A DNA stretch of 9,027 bases, from assembly GCA_003235605.1 (NCBI GenBank), contig QJVU01000283.1, positions 1 to 9,027 of the forward strand, read 5' to 3'. Each line of letters starts with the position of its first letter. Position 1 is the first letter of the stretch. The notes under the pieces were generated by a model that was not told where the DNA came from, did not search any database, and saw nothing but the letters and a program-made list of their open reading frames with translations. The position numbers were made by a program, and so were the translations under genes. Positions 1-5,610 of the stretch are shown in pieces. Source of the stretch: Planctomycetota bacterium (GTDB lineage Bacteria; Planctomycetota; UBA1135; UBA2386).

Positions 1-541
1 ATGCTGCGATGCTGCAGATCGGTTCTCGCAACATGCAGAACTTCCCGCTGTTGCGCGAGGTGGGGCAGCTCCGCAAGCCGGTACTTCTCAAACGGGGCGC
101 TGCCGCCACCCTCGATGAGCTGCTTTGTGCCGCCGACTACATCACCGAGGAAGGCAACACCAACGTCGTGCTCTGTGAGCGCGGCGTGCGTTGCTTCGAT
201 CCCAGCACCCGTTACCTCCTGGACCTCGGCGCCGTGCCGGTGCTGCACTCCCGCTCACCGTTGCCGGTCATCGTCGACCCGAGCCATGGCACCGGACGCC
301 GCGATCTCGTGCTGCCCATGGTCCGGGCTGCAATGGCGGCCGGCGCCGACGGCGTCATGGTAGAGGTGCATCCGGAGCCGCAGGCTGCACTCAGCGATGG
401 ACCCCAGGCGCTCACGCCCGACGATTTTTCCGCGCTAATGACCGAGATCCGGCGGTGGATTCCCCTCACGGGGCGATACCTTGCAGGTCTCGGGTCTCGG
501 TGCCCGAGCGATCAGCCGGAGAGATCCAAGGCGAGGGCCAC

Positions 542-545
<4 letters not shown>
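1..545 (+). CDS. 3-deoxy-7-phosphoheptulonate (DAHP) synthase, type I-beta; 3' part
   Basis: This enzyme condenses phosphoenolpyruvate and erythrose 4-phosphate, the first step of the cytoplasmic shikimate pathway to aromatic amino acids. The gene enters from the left edge: the frame is open from base 3, so the ATG at 9 is internal, and 180 C-terminal residues are visible. Family signatures seen are LQIGSRNMQNF, the KRG active-site lysine segment, LCERGVRCFDPSTR, VDPSHGTGRR (metal His), VEVHPEP (metal Glu) and LSDGPQAL (metal Asp). These match the AroF/AroA(G) type I-beta class (Thermotoga/Bacillus type) and not KDO8P synthase. After the conserved end about 25 polar residues follow (from about GRYLAGLGSRC), a tail that looks unconserved. 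The stop overlaps the tpiA start by 4 bp (ATGA), implying translational coupling. Any N-terminal regulatory (ACT or chorismate mutase) domain would lie outside the window. Family certain; subclass probable. Confidence 0.93.
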
Positions 546-1315
<770 letters not shown>

Positions 1316-1323
1316 CTCACGGC

Positions 1324-1404
1324 CTCCTGATCATGGTGATCATCTTCTGGATCCTGTTCTTCCTATCCGCTTGCCTGTTGATCTTCGTCATTCTGATCCA
1401 GGAG
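1324..1404 (+). promoter_or_regulatory. Possible structured secG initiation region
   Basis: The secG ATG (1333-1335) sits in TGATCA-TGG-TGATCA (1328-1342), whose two arms are mutually complementary. Alternatively CTCCTGATC (1324-1332) can pair with GATC-C-AGGAG (1395-1404) inside the gene, giving a 9-bp stem with one bulged base. The place of the Shine-Dalgarno is taken by CCTCCT, the same sense as the 16S 3' end. Either fold would limit independent initiation and favour coupling to tpiA translation. This is a reading of complementarity only; no folding was calculated. Confidence 0.25.
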
Positions 1405-1548
1405 CCCAAGGGCGGTGGCCTCGCCGAGGCCTTTGGTGGCATGGGCGCAGAGACCTTCGGCGTCAAGAGCGCCGGTGTGAATCGCTTCACCCTGATCGTG
1501 GCTGCCGTCTTCTTGCTCTCGGCGGTGATGATCCAGATCCTCCAGTAG
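1333..1548 (+). CDS. secG: Preprotein translocase subunit SecG
   Basis: SecG is the small inner-membrane partner of SecYE that stimulates SecA-driven protein export. The 71-residue product has two hydrophobic segments (about residues 2-22 and 52-70) separated by the family motif IQEPKGGGLAEAFGG and a short loop with FGVKSAG. It stops right after the second membrane segment and so lacks the variable C-terminal tail of longer SecG proteins such as the E. coli one (about 110 residues); short forms are known. The ATG at 1333 is the only start that gives a complete first membrane helix. No Shine-Dalgarno sequence precedes it; instead CCTCCT occupies that place, and the start codon lies in a possible hairpin (separate entry). 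Position between tpiA and yicC suggests cotranscription. Confidence 0.95.
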   Translation: MVIIFWILFFLSACLLIFVILIQEPKGGGLAEAFGGMGAETFGVKSAGVNRFTLIVAAVFLLSAVMIQILQ

Positions 1549-1554
1549 ACCTCC

Positions 1555-1566
1555 GAGGCGCACTTG
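1555..1566 (+). promoter_or_regulatory. Ribosome binding site that supports the TTG start of yicC
   Basis: GAGG at 1555-1558 lies five bases before TTG at 1564. The first ATG (1594) would start the protein directly at MTGSG, whereas YicC proteins normally have a few residues before that motif. Spacing and motif position together favour TTG. Confidence 0.5.
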
Positions 1567-2469
1567 TCCTCTTCCACTTCCCCGGTCCACAGCATGACTG
1601 GCTCGGGCATCGTGCGTGGCCCGAGCGAGCTCGGAGACCTGACGGTGGAGCTCCGGGCGGTCAACGGGCGCGGCCTGACCATCAAGATGCGCCTCGCCCC
1701 CGAGTGCCAGGGGCTCGAGATCGCGCTGGAGACCTACCTCAGGTCACGCTTCAGCCGCGGCACGATCACCCTGCTGATCGACGTCCAGAACCCGATCCGC
1801 AACCCTGAGGCGATGGTGGACGAACAGCTGGCCGCCGATGTGGCGGAGCGGCTGCGCAAGCTGGCCAGGGACATCCAGGCAGAGAGCGACCTCCAGCTCA
1901 GCGATGTGCTGTCGTTCCCCGGGGTGGTCGTCGCCACCCCGGCGTCGAGGGCCAGGACCTCCTGGGAGCCCCCCGCGGAGGTGCTCGCACTCCTGGCCCG
2001 TGCAGCTGACGCACTCGAGGGGAGTCGCGTCGAGGAAGGCACGGCCACGGCCGCGGACATGAAACAGCACTTGGGCACCATCGCCGCCGTTCTGGCGAAG
2101 GTGAAGGCGCGGGCTCCCAAGGTCACGGCCGAGTATCGCGCGAAGCTGCTGCGCCGGGTGAACGAGTTCCTGGAGGGGCAGGCTCGGACGATGGAGGACG
2201 CTGACGTTCTTCGGGAGGTGGCGCTGTTTGCCGATCGTGTGGACATTTCCGAGGAGTTGCAGCGCCTCGAAAGCCACCTGCAGAAGGCCGCAGGGGTGCT
2301 GGCGGCGGGCGGGCATGTTGGCCGCCACATGGAGTTCCTGTTGCAGGAGATGCTGCGCGAGGCAAGCACGGTCGCCGCCAAGTCGCCGGATGCCGAGACC
2401 GCCCACTGGATCGTGGAGGTCAAGTCCTGCATTGATCGGTTGAAGGAACAGGCCCAGAACCTTCAGTGA
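1564..2469 (+). CDS. yicC: YicC family endoribonuclease
   Basis: YicC/YloC proteins are widely conserved bacterial endoribonucleases; the E. coli protein has been linked to turnover of the small RNA RyhB. The 301-residue product has the normal family length of about 290-300. The N-terminal YicC domain opens with SMTGSG (residues 10-15; the usual form is MTGFG) and ELRAVNGRGL (29-38). EEGTATAADM (157-166) lies mid-protein. The C-terminal DUF1732 domain holds EVALFADRVDISEELQRLESHL (about 218-239) and then HMEFLLQEMLREAST (255-269) and the terminal IVEVKSCIDRLKEQAQNLQ. These are family hallmarks. The TTG start is chosen from GAGG five bases upstream and the need for residues before MTGSG. It lies 15 bp after secG and 22 bp before gmk; yicC-gmk is a common pair. 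RNase function is inferred from the family; cellular targets here are unknown. Confidence 0.94.
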   Translation: MSSSTSPVHSMTGSGIVRGPSELGDLTVELRAVNGRGLTIKMRLAPECQGLEIALETYLRSRFSRGTITLLIDVQNPIRNPEAMVDEQLAADVAERLRKLARDIQAESDLQLSDVLSFPGVVVATPASRARTSWEPPAEVLALLARAADALEGSRVEEGTATAADMKQHLGTIAAVLAKVKARAPKVTAEYRAKLLRRVNEFLEGQARTMEDADVLREVALFADRVDISEELQRLESHLQKAAGVLAAGGHVGRHMEFLLQEMLREASTVAAKSPDAETAHWIVEVKSCIDRLKEQAQNLQ

Positions 2470-2491
2470 AGAGCGGAACTCGAGACGCGGA

Positions 2492-3073
2492 GTGAGCGAG
2501 CCTGGCGGCAAGCTGGTGGTCATTTCAGGGCCGTCGGGGGCGGGCAAGACCTCTGTCTGCAGGGTGCTCAAGAAGGACCCGCGGGTGACCTTCTCTATCT
2601 CCGCCACCACCCGCCCGAGGCGCGCCGGTGAGGTGGATGGCCGCGACTACCATTTCCTGAGCGAGACCGCCTTCCTCGAGCGCCGAGACGCCGGCGAGTT
2701 CCTGGAGAGTGCCCGCTACAACGACCACTACTACGGGACCCTGCGGGCGCCGATGGCGGAGGCCCTTGCAGAGGGACAGCTGTTCGTTGTGGAGATCGAG
2801 GTGCAGGGCACCCGCCAGCTGCGTGCGAACGGAGTCGAGGGGGTCTACATCTTCGTGGTTCCCCCGAGCCTGGAGGAGCTCCAGCGCCGCCTCGAGCGAC
2901 GCGGAACCGAGACCGCCGCACAGATTCAGGAGCGGCTGCGCATCGCGGCCGAGGAGCTCGGAGCCCGGGAGCTTTACGACCACGAGGTGGTCAACGAAGA
3001 TCTCCAGCAGACCATCCGCGAGGTCAAGGATCTCATCGGCTTGGAACAGTCTGAACGGCCTGAAACAGTCTGA
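2492..3073 (+). CDS. gmk: Guanylate kinase
   Basis: Guanylate kinase phosphorylates GMP to GDP with ATP and so supplies GTP and ppGpp precursors; it is an essential cytoplasmic enzyme. The 193-residue product shows the P-loop GPSGAGKT (residues 13-20), the GMP-binding signature SATTRPRRAGEVDGRDYHFL (37-56), the YYGT segment (80-83), the lid RRLERRGTE (132-140) and the late YDHEVVNEDL (162-171). GTG at 2492 is the likely start because it puts the P-loop close to the N terminus as in the family; only a weak GAG stands upstream. The last residues (LEQSERPETV) and the stop lie in a short 10-bp tandem repeat. rpoZ, often the next gene, is absent: the flavoprotein gene starts 12 bp later. All nucleotide-binding motifs are intact. 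Confidence 0.97.
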   Translation: MSEPGGKLVVISGPSGAGKTSVCRVLKKDPRVTFSISATTRPRRAGEVDGRDYHFLSETAFLERRDAGEFLESARYNDHYYGTLRAPMAEALAEGQLFVVEIEVQGTRQLRANGVEGVYIFVVPPSLEELQRRLERRGTETAAQIQERLRIAAEELGARELYDHEVVNEDLQQTIREVKDLIGLEQSERPETV

Positions 3074-3079
3074 AACAGC
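3041..3079 (+). repeat. Four-copy ~10-bp tandem repeat across the gmk stop codon
   Basis: Units are TTGGAACAGT (3041-3050), CTGAACGGC (3051-3059, one base short), CTGAAACAGT (3060-3069) and CTGAAACAGC (3070-3079). The last two differ by one base. The unit is not a multiple of three, so each copy encodes different residues, and gmk ends on the TGA of the fourth copy. Replication slippage is the simplest origin. Confidence 0.7.
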
Positions 3080-3085
3080 CCTTCG

Positions 3086-3667
3086 ATGAACGGCAAGAGT
3101 GTGCTCCTGGGTGTGGGTGGCGGCATCGCCGCTTTCAAGGCCGCCGCGCTCGCCAGCCAGCTGGTCCAGGCCGGTGCCCATGTGCGCGTGGCCATGACAC
3201 CTGCGGCGACCGAGTTCATCGGTCCCCTCACCTTCGAAGGCATCACCCGGACCCAGGCGATCCTGAGTCCCACCCAGGTGGACCGAGACGGAACCGCGCC
3301 CCACATCGAAGCTTCCCGGAGGGCGGACCTCATGGTGGTCGCGCCGGCTTCTGCCGGTCTCCTGGCCAGGCTCGCAGCCGGAGCGTGTGACGACGCGGTG
3401 TGCCTGGCTGCGGTCTGCTGCAGGTGTCCGAAACTGCTCTGCCCGGCGATGAACGACGCCATGTGGGAAAGCCAGGTCGTGCAGCGGAACGTGGCCACCC
3501 TCGAAGAACTGGGCTACCAGGTGTTGGGGCCGGTGAAGGGTCACCTCGCCGAGGGCTACGACGCCATCGGACGCATGTTGGAGCCGGAAGAGATCCTGGC
3601 AGCAGTGCGCGTGTGCCTGGAGCAGGGACCCGGGAAAGGACCGGGTCGGCTTCAGGGCACGAGGTAG
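3086..3667 (+). CDS. CoaC-like flavoprotein decarboxylase (HFCD family), stand-alone and with altered active site
   Basis: The 193-residue product matches the N-terminal half of CoaBC/Dfp, the FMN-dependent phosphopantothenoylcysteine decarboxylase of coenzyme A synthesis. Seen are the start LLGVGGGIAAFKAA, AMTPAATEFIGPLTFE (FMN fold), HIEAS with catalytic-type His73, APASAGLLARLAAG (85-99), and PAMNDAMW with catalytic-type Asn123. Two things are odd. The substrate clamp, normally close to ACGDxGxGRM, reads AEGYDAIGRM (155-164), with Glu156 where the clamp Cys (Cys158 in E. coli Dfp) should be. Six Cys lie in 19 residues (101, 106, 111, 112, 114, 119). The CoaB ligase half is absent: the frame ends in a Gly/Pro-rich tail and rsmJ overlaps from the other strand. 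No Shine-Dalgarno precedes the ATG. It may still be the CoaC of this organism with CoaB elsewhere, or an EpiD-like enethiol-forming decarboxylase. Family sure, exact reaction not. Confidence 0.85.
   Translation: MNGKSVLLGVGGGIAAFKAAALASQLVQAGAHVRVAMTPAATEFIGPLTFEGITRTQAILSPTQVDRDGTAPHIEASRRADLMVVAPASAGLLARLAAGACDDAVCLAAVCCRCPKLLCPAMNDAMWESQVVQRNVATLEELGYQVLGPVKGHLAEGYDAIGRMLEPEEILAAVRVCLEQGPGKGPGRLQGTR
3627..3647. other. Inverted repeat at the convergent ends of the flavoprotein gene and rsmJ
   Basis: GACCCGG (3627-3633) and CCGGGTC (3641-3647) are perfect 7-bp arms around a 7-base loop, just before the point where the two convergent genes overlap (3652-3667). No T-run follows on either strand, so a classical intrinsic terminator is not supported, but it could pause both polymerases. 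It also encodes the Gly/Pro-rich tail of the flavoprotein. Confidence 0.3.
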
Positions 3668-4401
3668 ACATCCCACCGCACCCGGCCGCCCCGGACCTCG
3701 TAGGCGGGCTCACCCGCCAGTGTTGGCGCCTTCGCTGGCCGCTTGACCACGACCCTCTGCCTGGCCTTCGACCGGGCTACTTCGAACAGGGACTCTGCAT
3801 CGCTTTCGTCTTCGCTTCCCCGAGCCAGGAGTCTCTGAAAGAACTGCATCTCCTTCTTCACCAGTGCGGCTTTGGTGCGCGTGGGAAACATGGGATCCAC
3901 GTACACCACATCTGGTAGCTGGTTCTCAGGCAGATGGGCAATGTAGTCTCGGGCATCCCCACCCACGAGGCGCAGCCGGCTGGCGGCCTCGGACCCGACG
4001 GCCCGGGCCAGACCGTTCTCGAGGAGCGCATGGAGGAGAGGGCAACGTTCCACCGCCACCACCTCGTAGCCGAGGCTCGCCAGGACGTAGGAGTCCCTCC
4101 CCAGGCCTGCGGTGGCGTCCAGCACCCGGGGCAGCGGACGCTTTCGGCCCACGGCCCGGGCCAGGGGATGGTGGCGGCGGCCCGCCCCACGACGCCGTTC
4201 CATGGCAGCCCCCAGGAAGTCCACCCACAGGGGCTTGGCACGGGCGAACCGGACCTCCAGACGCGCGCCGTTGAAGGCCAGGACCGTGTCCACCCCGTTG
4301 TCGTCAAAGTCCCTTGCCAACGGAAGGTCGAGAGCCCTTGCCAGCTGTCGTGCCCTCGGGTCCGCGCCGTCTTCGAGCACTGCGATCCAGTGTGTGGCCA
4401 C
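3652..4401 (-). CDS. rsmJ: 16S rRNA (guanine(1516)-N(2))-methyltransferase RsmJ
   Basis: RsmJ methylates G1516 of 16S rRNA using S-adenosylmethionine (m2G). The product has the family features: WVDFLGAAMERRR, then VLDATAGLGRDSYVLASLG (SAM-binding motif I), the acidic VVAVERCPLLHALLENGL (motif II), GDARDYI, VVYVDPMFPTRTKAALVKKE (catalytic DPMFP motif) and RVVVKRP near the end. GTG at 4401 (downwards) is chosen: it gives 249 residues, close to the 250 of E. coli RsmJ, and puts VATHWIAVLEDGAD at the N terminus. The same frame stays open to 4659, but those extra 86 residues look non-coding. No clear Shine-Dalgarno was seen. The 3' end overlaps the convergent flavoprotein gene by 16 bp. RsmJ is mostly known from Gammaproteobacteria, which makes its place beside this non-enteric operon order informative about lineage. 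Confidence 0.93.
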   Translation of the reverse strand: MATHWIAVLEDGADPRARQLARALDLPLARDFDDNGVDTVLAFNGARLEVRFARAKPLWVDFLGAAMERRRGAGRRHHPLARAVGRKRPLPRVLDATAGLGRDSYVLASLGYEVVAVERCPLLHALLENGLARAVGSEAASRLRLVGGDARDYIAHLPENQLPDVVYVDPMFPTRTKAALVKKEMQFFQRLLARGSEDESDAESLFEVARSKARQRVVVKRPAKAPTLAGEPAYEVRGGRVRWDVYLVP

Positions 4402-4600
4402 GCCTGGATGGTAGCCGAGGGGGCCCGATGCCAGGTGCCATGGCCTTCGAGGGTGGGGAGAGTGTCTGAAAACCGTGTTGAAAAAAGGGGAAAACGATTC
4501 TGCATCTGCAAAGATCTGGATCCACCATCTCATGGGCCGTACGGGTCGGCTTGCCCCGAGGCATCCTGAATCTGGCTGGGCGCACGCGACACGCGGCGAA

Positions 4601-4610
4601 ATGATAGAAT
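4601..4610 (+). promoter_or_regulatory. Candidate extended -10 promoter element, readable on both strands
   Basis: TGA-TAGAAT (4602-4610) fits an extended -10 (TGn plus 5 of 6 bases of TATAAT) directed at the XRE gene, giving a leader of about 160 bases. The same DNA read leftward holds TATCAT (4606-4601, 5 of 6), directed at rsmJ. No good -35 was found at 16-18 bases for either, so both calls are weak. Confidence 0.3.
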
Positions 4611-4730
4611 GCTCTGGTTCTGCTCGTTGAGCTTTGGGGTTACGGTCTGGCGGACCCATCCTCCAGGATGTGGTCCGGTGGACTTCCGGCCCACATGGAC
4701 TGAGCTGGCAGAAGTCAGAAGTCAGGACTG

Positions 4731-4750
4731 CCCTTCACTCCCTCCCTCCC
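4731..4750 (-). other. Putative G-quadruplex motif before the regulator gene
   Basis: The plus strand has CCC at 4731-4733, 4740-4742, 4744-4746 and 4748-4750. On the minus strand this is four GGG runs with loops of 1, 1 and 6 bases, which meets the usual G3+ N1-7 rule. It ends 27 bases before the ATG at 4778 and lies on the template strand of that gene, where a quadruplex could impede RNA polymerase. Folding in vivo is unproven. Confidence 0.45.
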
Positions 4751-4777
4751 TCAACCAGGATCGCCAGAAGACACACC

Positions 4778-5344
4778 ATGCGACGATTGCACCTGAAGCT
4801 GTTCTATCTCCGCACTCGCTACAAGCGTGAACCCCAGGGGGTCACCGCCCGGGTTCTGGGCGTTCGTCCCGCCACAATGTCTCACCTGGAGCAGGGCCGC
4901 TCGCTGCCGACCCTGCCCATGCTCATGGCCCTTGCTCGGCACTACGACGTTACCCCGACATACCTGCTGGACGACGATCGCCCGATAGAGCCTCAGCCGC
5001 GGGACCGCTGGAGCGAACGGAACGCGCTCATCGCCCGTGGTCATTGGCTGGAGGTCCCCGACGGTGCCGCGATCAAGACCAACGACGGCATCCTGCTTTG
5101 CCCGGTCATGGGTGGCGCGCGCTTCTATGATTCGACCGCGCAAGCCGAGCGCATCCTCTGTCAGTCCAAGGACGACGCCGAGCACCTGCAGCTTGACCTG
5201 CGCGAAGCCGAGAACGGTCGCGACCGCGAGCTCGAGGAGAACCTGCTCCGAGAGCTGATGGGGCAACGCAAGCCGCGCAACAAGACCAACGGCATGCCAA
5301 AGAAGGCATCGGCCCCTTCACGAGGCATGGCGGCAGAGGCCTAG
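4778..5344 (+). CDS. XRE-family helix-turn-helix protein, candidate polysaccharide-locus regulator
   Basis: The 188-residue product has an N-terminal HTH_XRE/Cro-C1 type domain at about residues 6-66: TARVLGVRPATMSHLEQGRSLP is the helix-turn-helix with the typical S-x-x-E-x-G-R-x-x-P, and LMALARHYDVTPTYLLDD closes the domain. Residues about 85-130 (WLEVPDGAAIKTNDGILLCPV onward) are a segment I do not recognise, with Cys108 and Cys128. Residues about 131-162 are strongly charged and probably helical or coiled coil, and the tail (163-188) is basic. ATG at 4778 is chosen over the open frame from 4634 because the HTH then begins at once; AGAAG about seven bases upstream is a weak ribosome site. 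It faces away from rsmJ and precedes the flippase gene in the same direction, so regulation of the polysaccharide genes is likely but inferred from position. No sensor domain was identified. Confidence 0.82.
   Translation: MRRLHLKLFYLRTRYKREPQGVTARVLGVRPATMSHLEQGRSLPTLPMLMALARHYDVTPTYLLDDDRPIEPQPRDRWSERNALIARGHWLEVPDGAAIKTNDGILLCPVMGGARFYDSTAQAERILCQSKDDAEHLQLDLREAENGRDRELEENLLRELMGQRKPRNKTNGMPKKASAPSRGMAAEA
5215..5226. other. Perfect 12-bp palindrome inside the XRE gene
   Basis: CGGTCGCGACCG is self-complementary and lies about 120 bp before the stop of the XRE gene, encoding part of NGRDRE. A 12-bp palindrome in GC-rich coding DNA may be chance; it could also be a protein-binding site. Confidence 0.3.
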
Positions 5345-5610
5345 ACGGCGGTCGCTGCCGAGTGCCTCTGATGCAGCTCGTGCCGCCGGGCACGAGCTGA
5401 CTCGCGCTCCTCTTCCGGTCCTCTTCGGCTCGGCCAGTCTGGCCGGAGAGGCCGGGACGAGTGTCGCAATACTCAACTCTGCGCCCGCAGACCGCCGATA
5501 GCCTCGCCATGAGGCGACGCCCCCACGCCTGTGGCCTGACCACCGCCCCGGGCGGTCGCCAGGCTCCGGCAGCAGAGCGGACGGAGAGGAGCAGCAAAGA
5601 GAGCCGAGGG
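5345..5610 (+). promoter_or_regulatory. Leader-like gap before the flippase gene, with dyads and repeats
   Basis: If the flippase starts at 5611, this 266-bp stretch is non-coding. It holds an 11-bp-stem hairpin (5374-5399), TCCTCTTC twice exactly 11 bp apart (5408-5415, 5419-5426), the dyad CGGCCA-GTC-TGGCCG (5431-5445), the near-palindrome ACCGCCC-C-GGGCGGT (5542-5556), and the 9-mer GGCGGTCGC twice (5347-5355, 5551-5559). No confident sigma-70 promoter was seen. The alternative is that the flippase frame begins at GTG 5461 and the second half is coding. Confidence 0.4.
5374..5399 (+). terminator. Strong hairpin after the XRE gene (terminator or attenuator candidate)
   Basis: CAGCTCGTGCC (5374-5384) and GGCACGAGCTG (5389-5399) are perfect 11-bp complements around a GCCG loop, 29 bases after the XRE stop. 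The following bases are pyrimidine-rich (CTCGCGCTCCTCTTCC) but lack a T-run, so this is not a textbook intrinsic terminator. It may protect the 3' end, attenuate read-through into the flippase gene, or be an operator. Confidence 0.5.

Larger units (their letters stand above)
4402..4777. other. Divergent intergenic region between rsmJ and the XRE regulator gene
   Basis: This 376-bp stretch has no convincing gene; the open frames crossing it lack codon and family support. It must hold the start signals of rsmJ (leftward) and the regulator (rightward). It contains an A-rich tract (4478-4494), an overlapping two-way -10-like sequence (4601-4610), AGAAGTC twice in tandem (4710-4723) with the inverse GACTTC at 4681-4686, and a C-run array just before the regulator ATG (4731-4750). 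Confidence 0.6.

Noticed and set aside
191..541. Extended open frame upstream of tpiA giving a 374-residue product
   Set aside because: It lies inside the DAHP synthase gene in another frame, is Arg/Gly/His-rich, and triosephosphate isomerase begins normally at 542.
2525..3676. Long minus-strand open frame of 383 residues opposite gmk and the flavoprotein gene
   Set aside because: It is a shadow frame of high-GC coding DNA; both plus-strand genes have clear family motifs.
4478..4494. A-rich tract as part of an intrinsic terminator or a -35 element
   Set aside because: No GC-rich hairpin adjoins it, and TTGAAA at 4478 has no acceptable -10 at 16-18 bases.
4402..4659. N-terminal extension of RsmJ by 86 residues
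   Set aside because: The extra residues do not resemble the family, and GTG 4401 gives the usual length of about 250.
4710..4723. AGAAGTC tandem pair as a regulator operator
   Set aside because: Only two 7-base copies; the inverse at 4681-4686 is 6 bases. Too little to claim a site, so it is only noted in the intergenic entry.
4634..4777. 48-residue N-terminal extension of the XRE protein
   Set aside because: It lacks family similarity and crosses the C-run array; ATG 4778 puts the HTH at the usual place.
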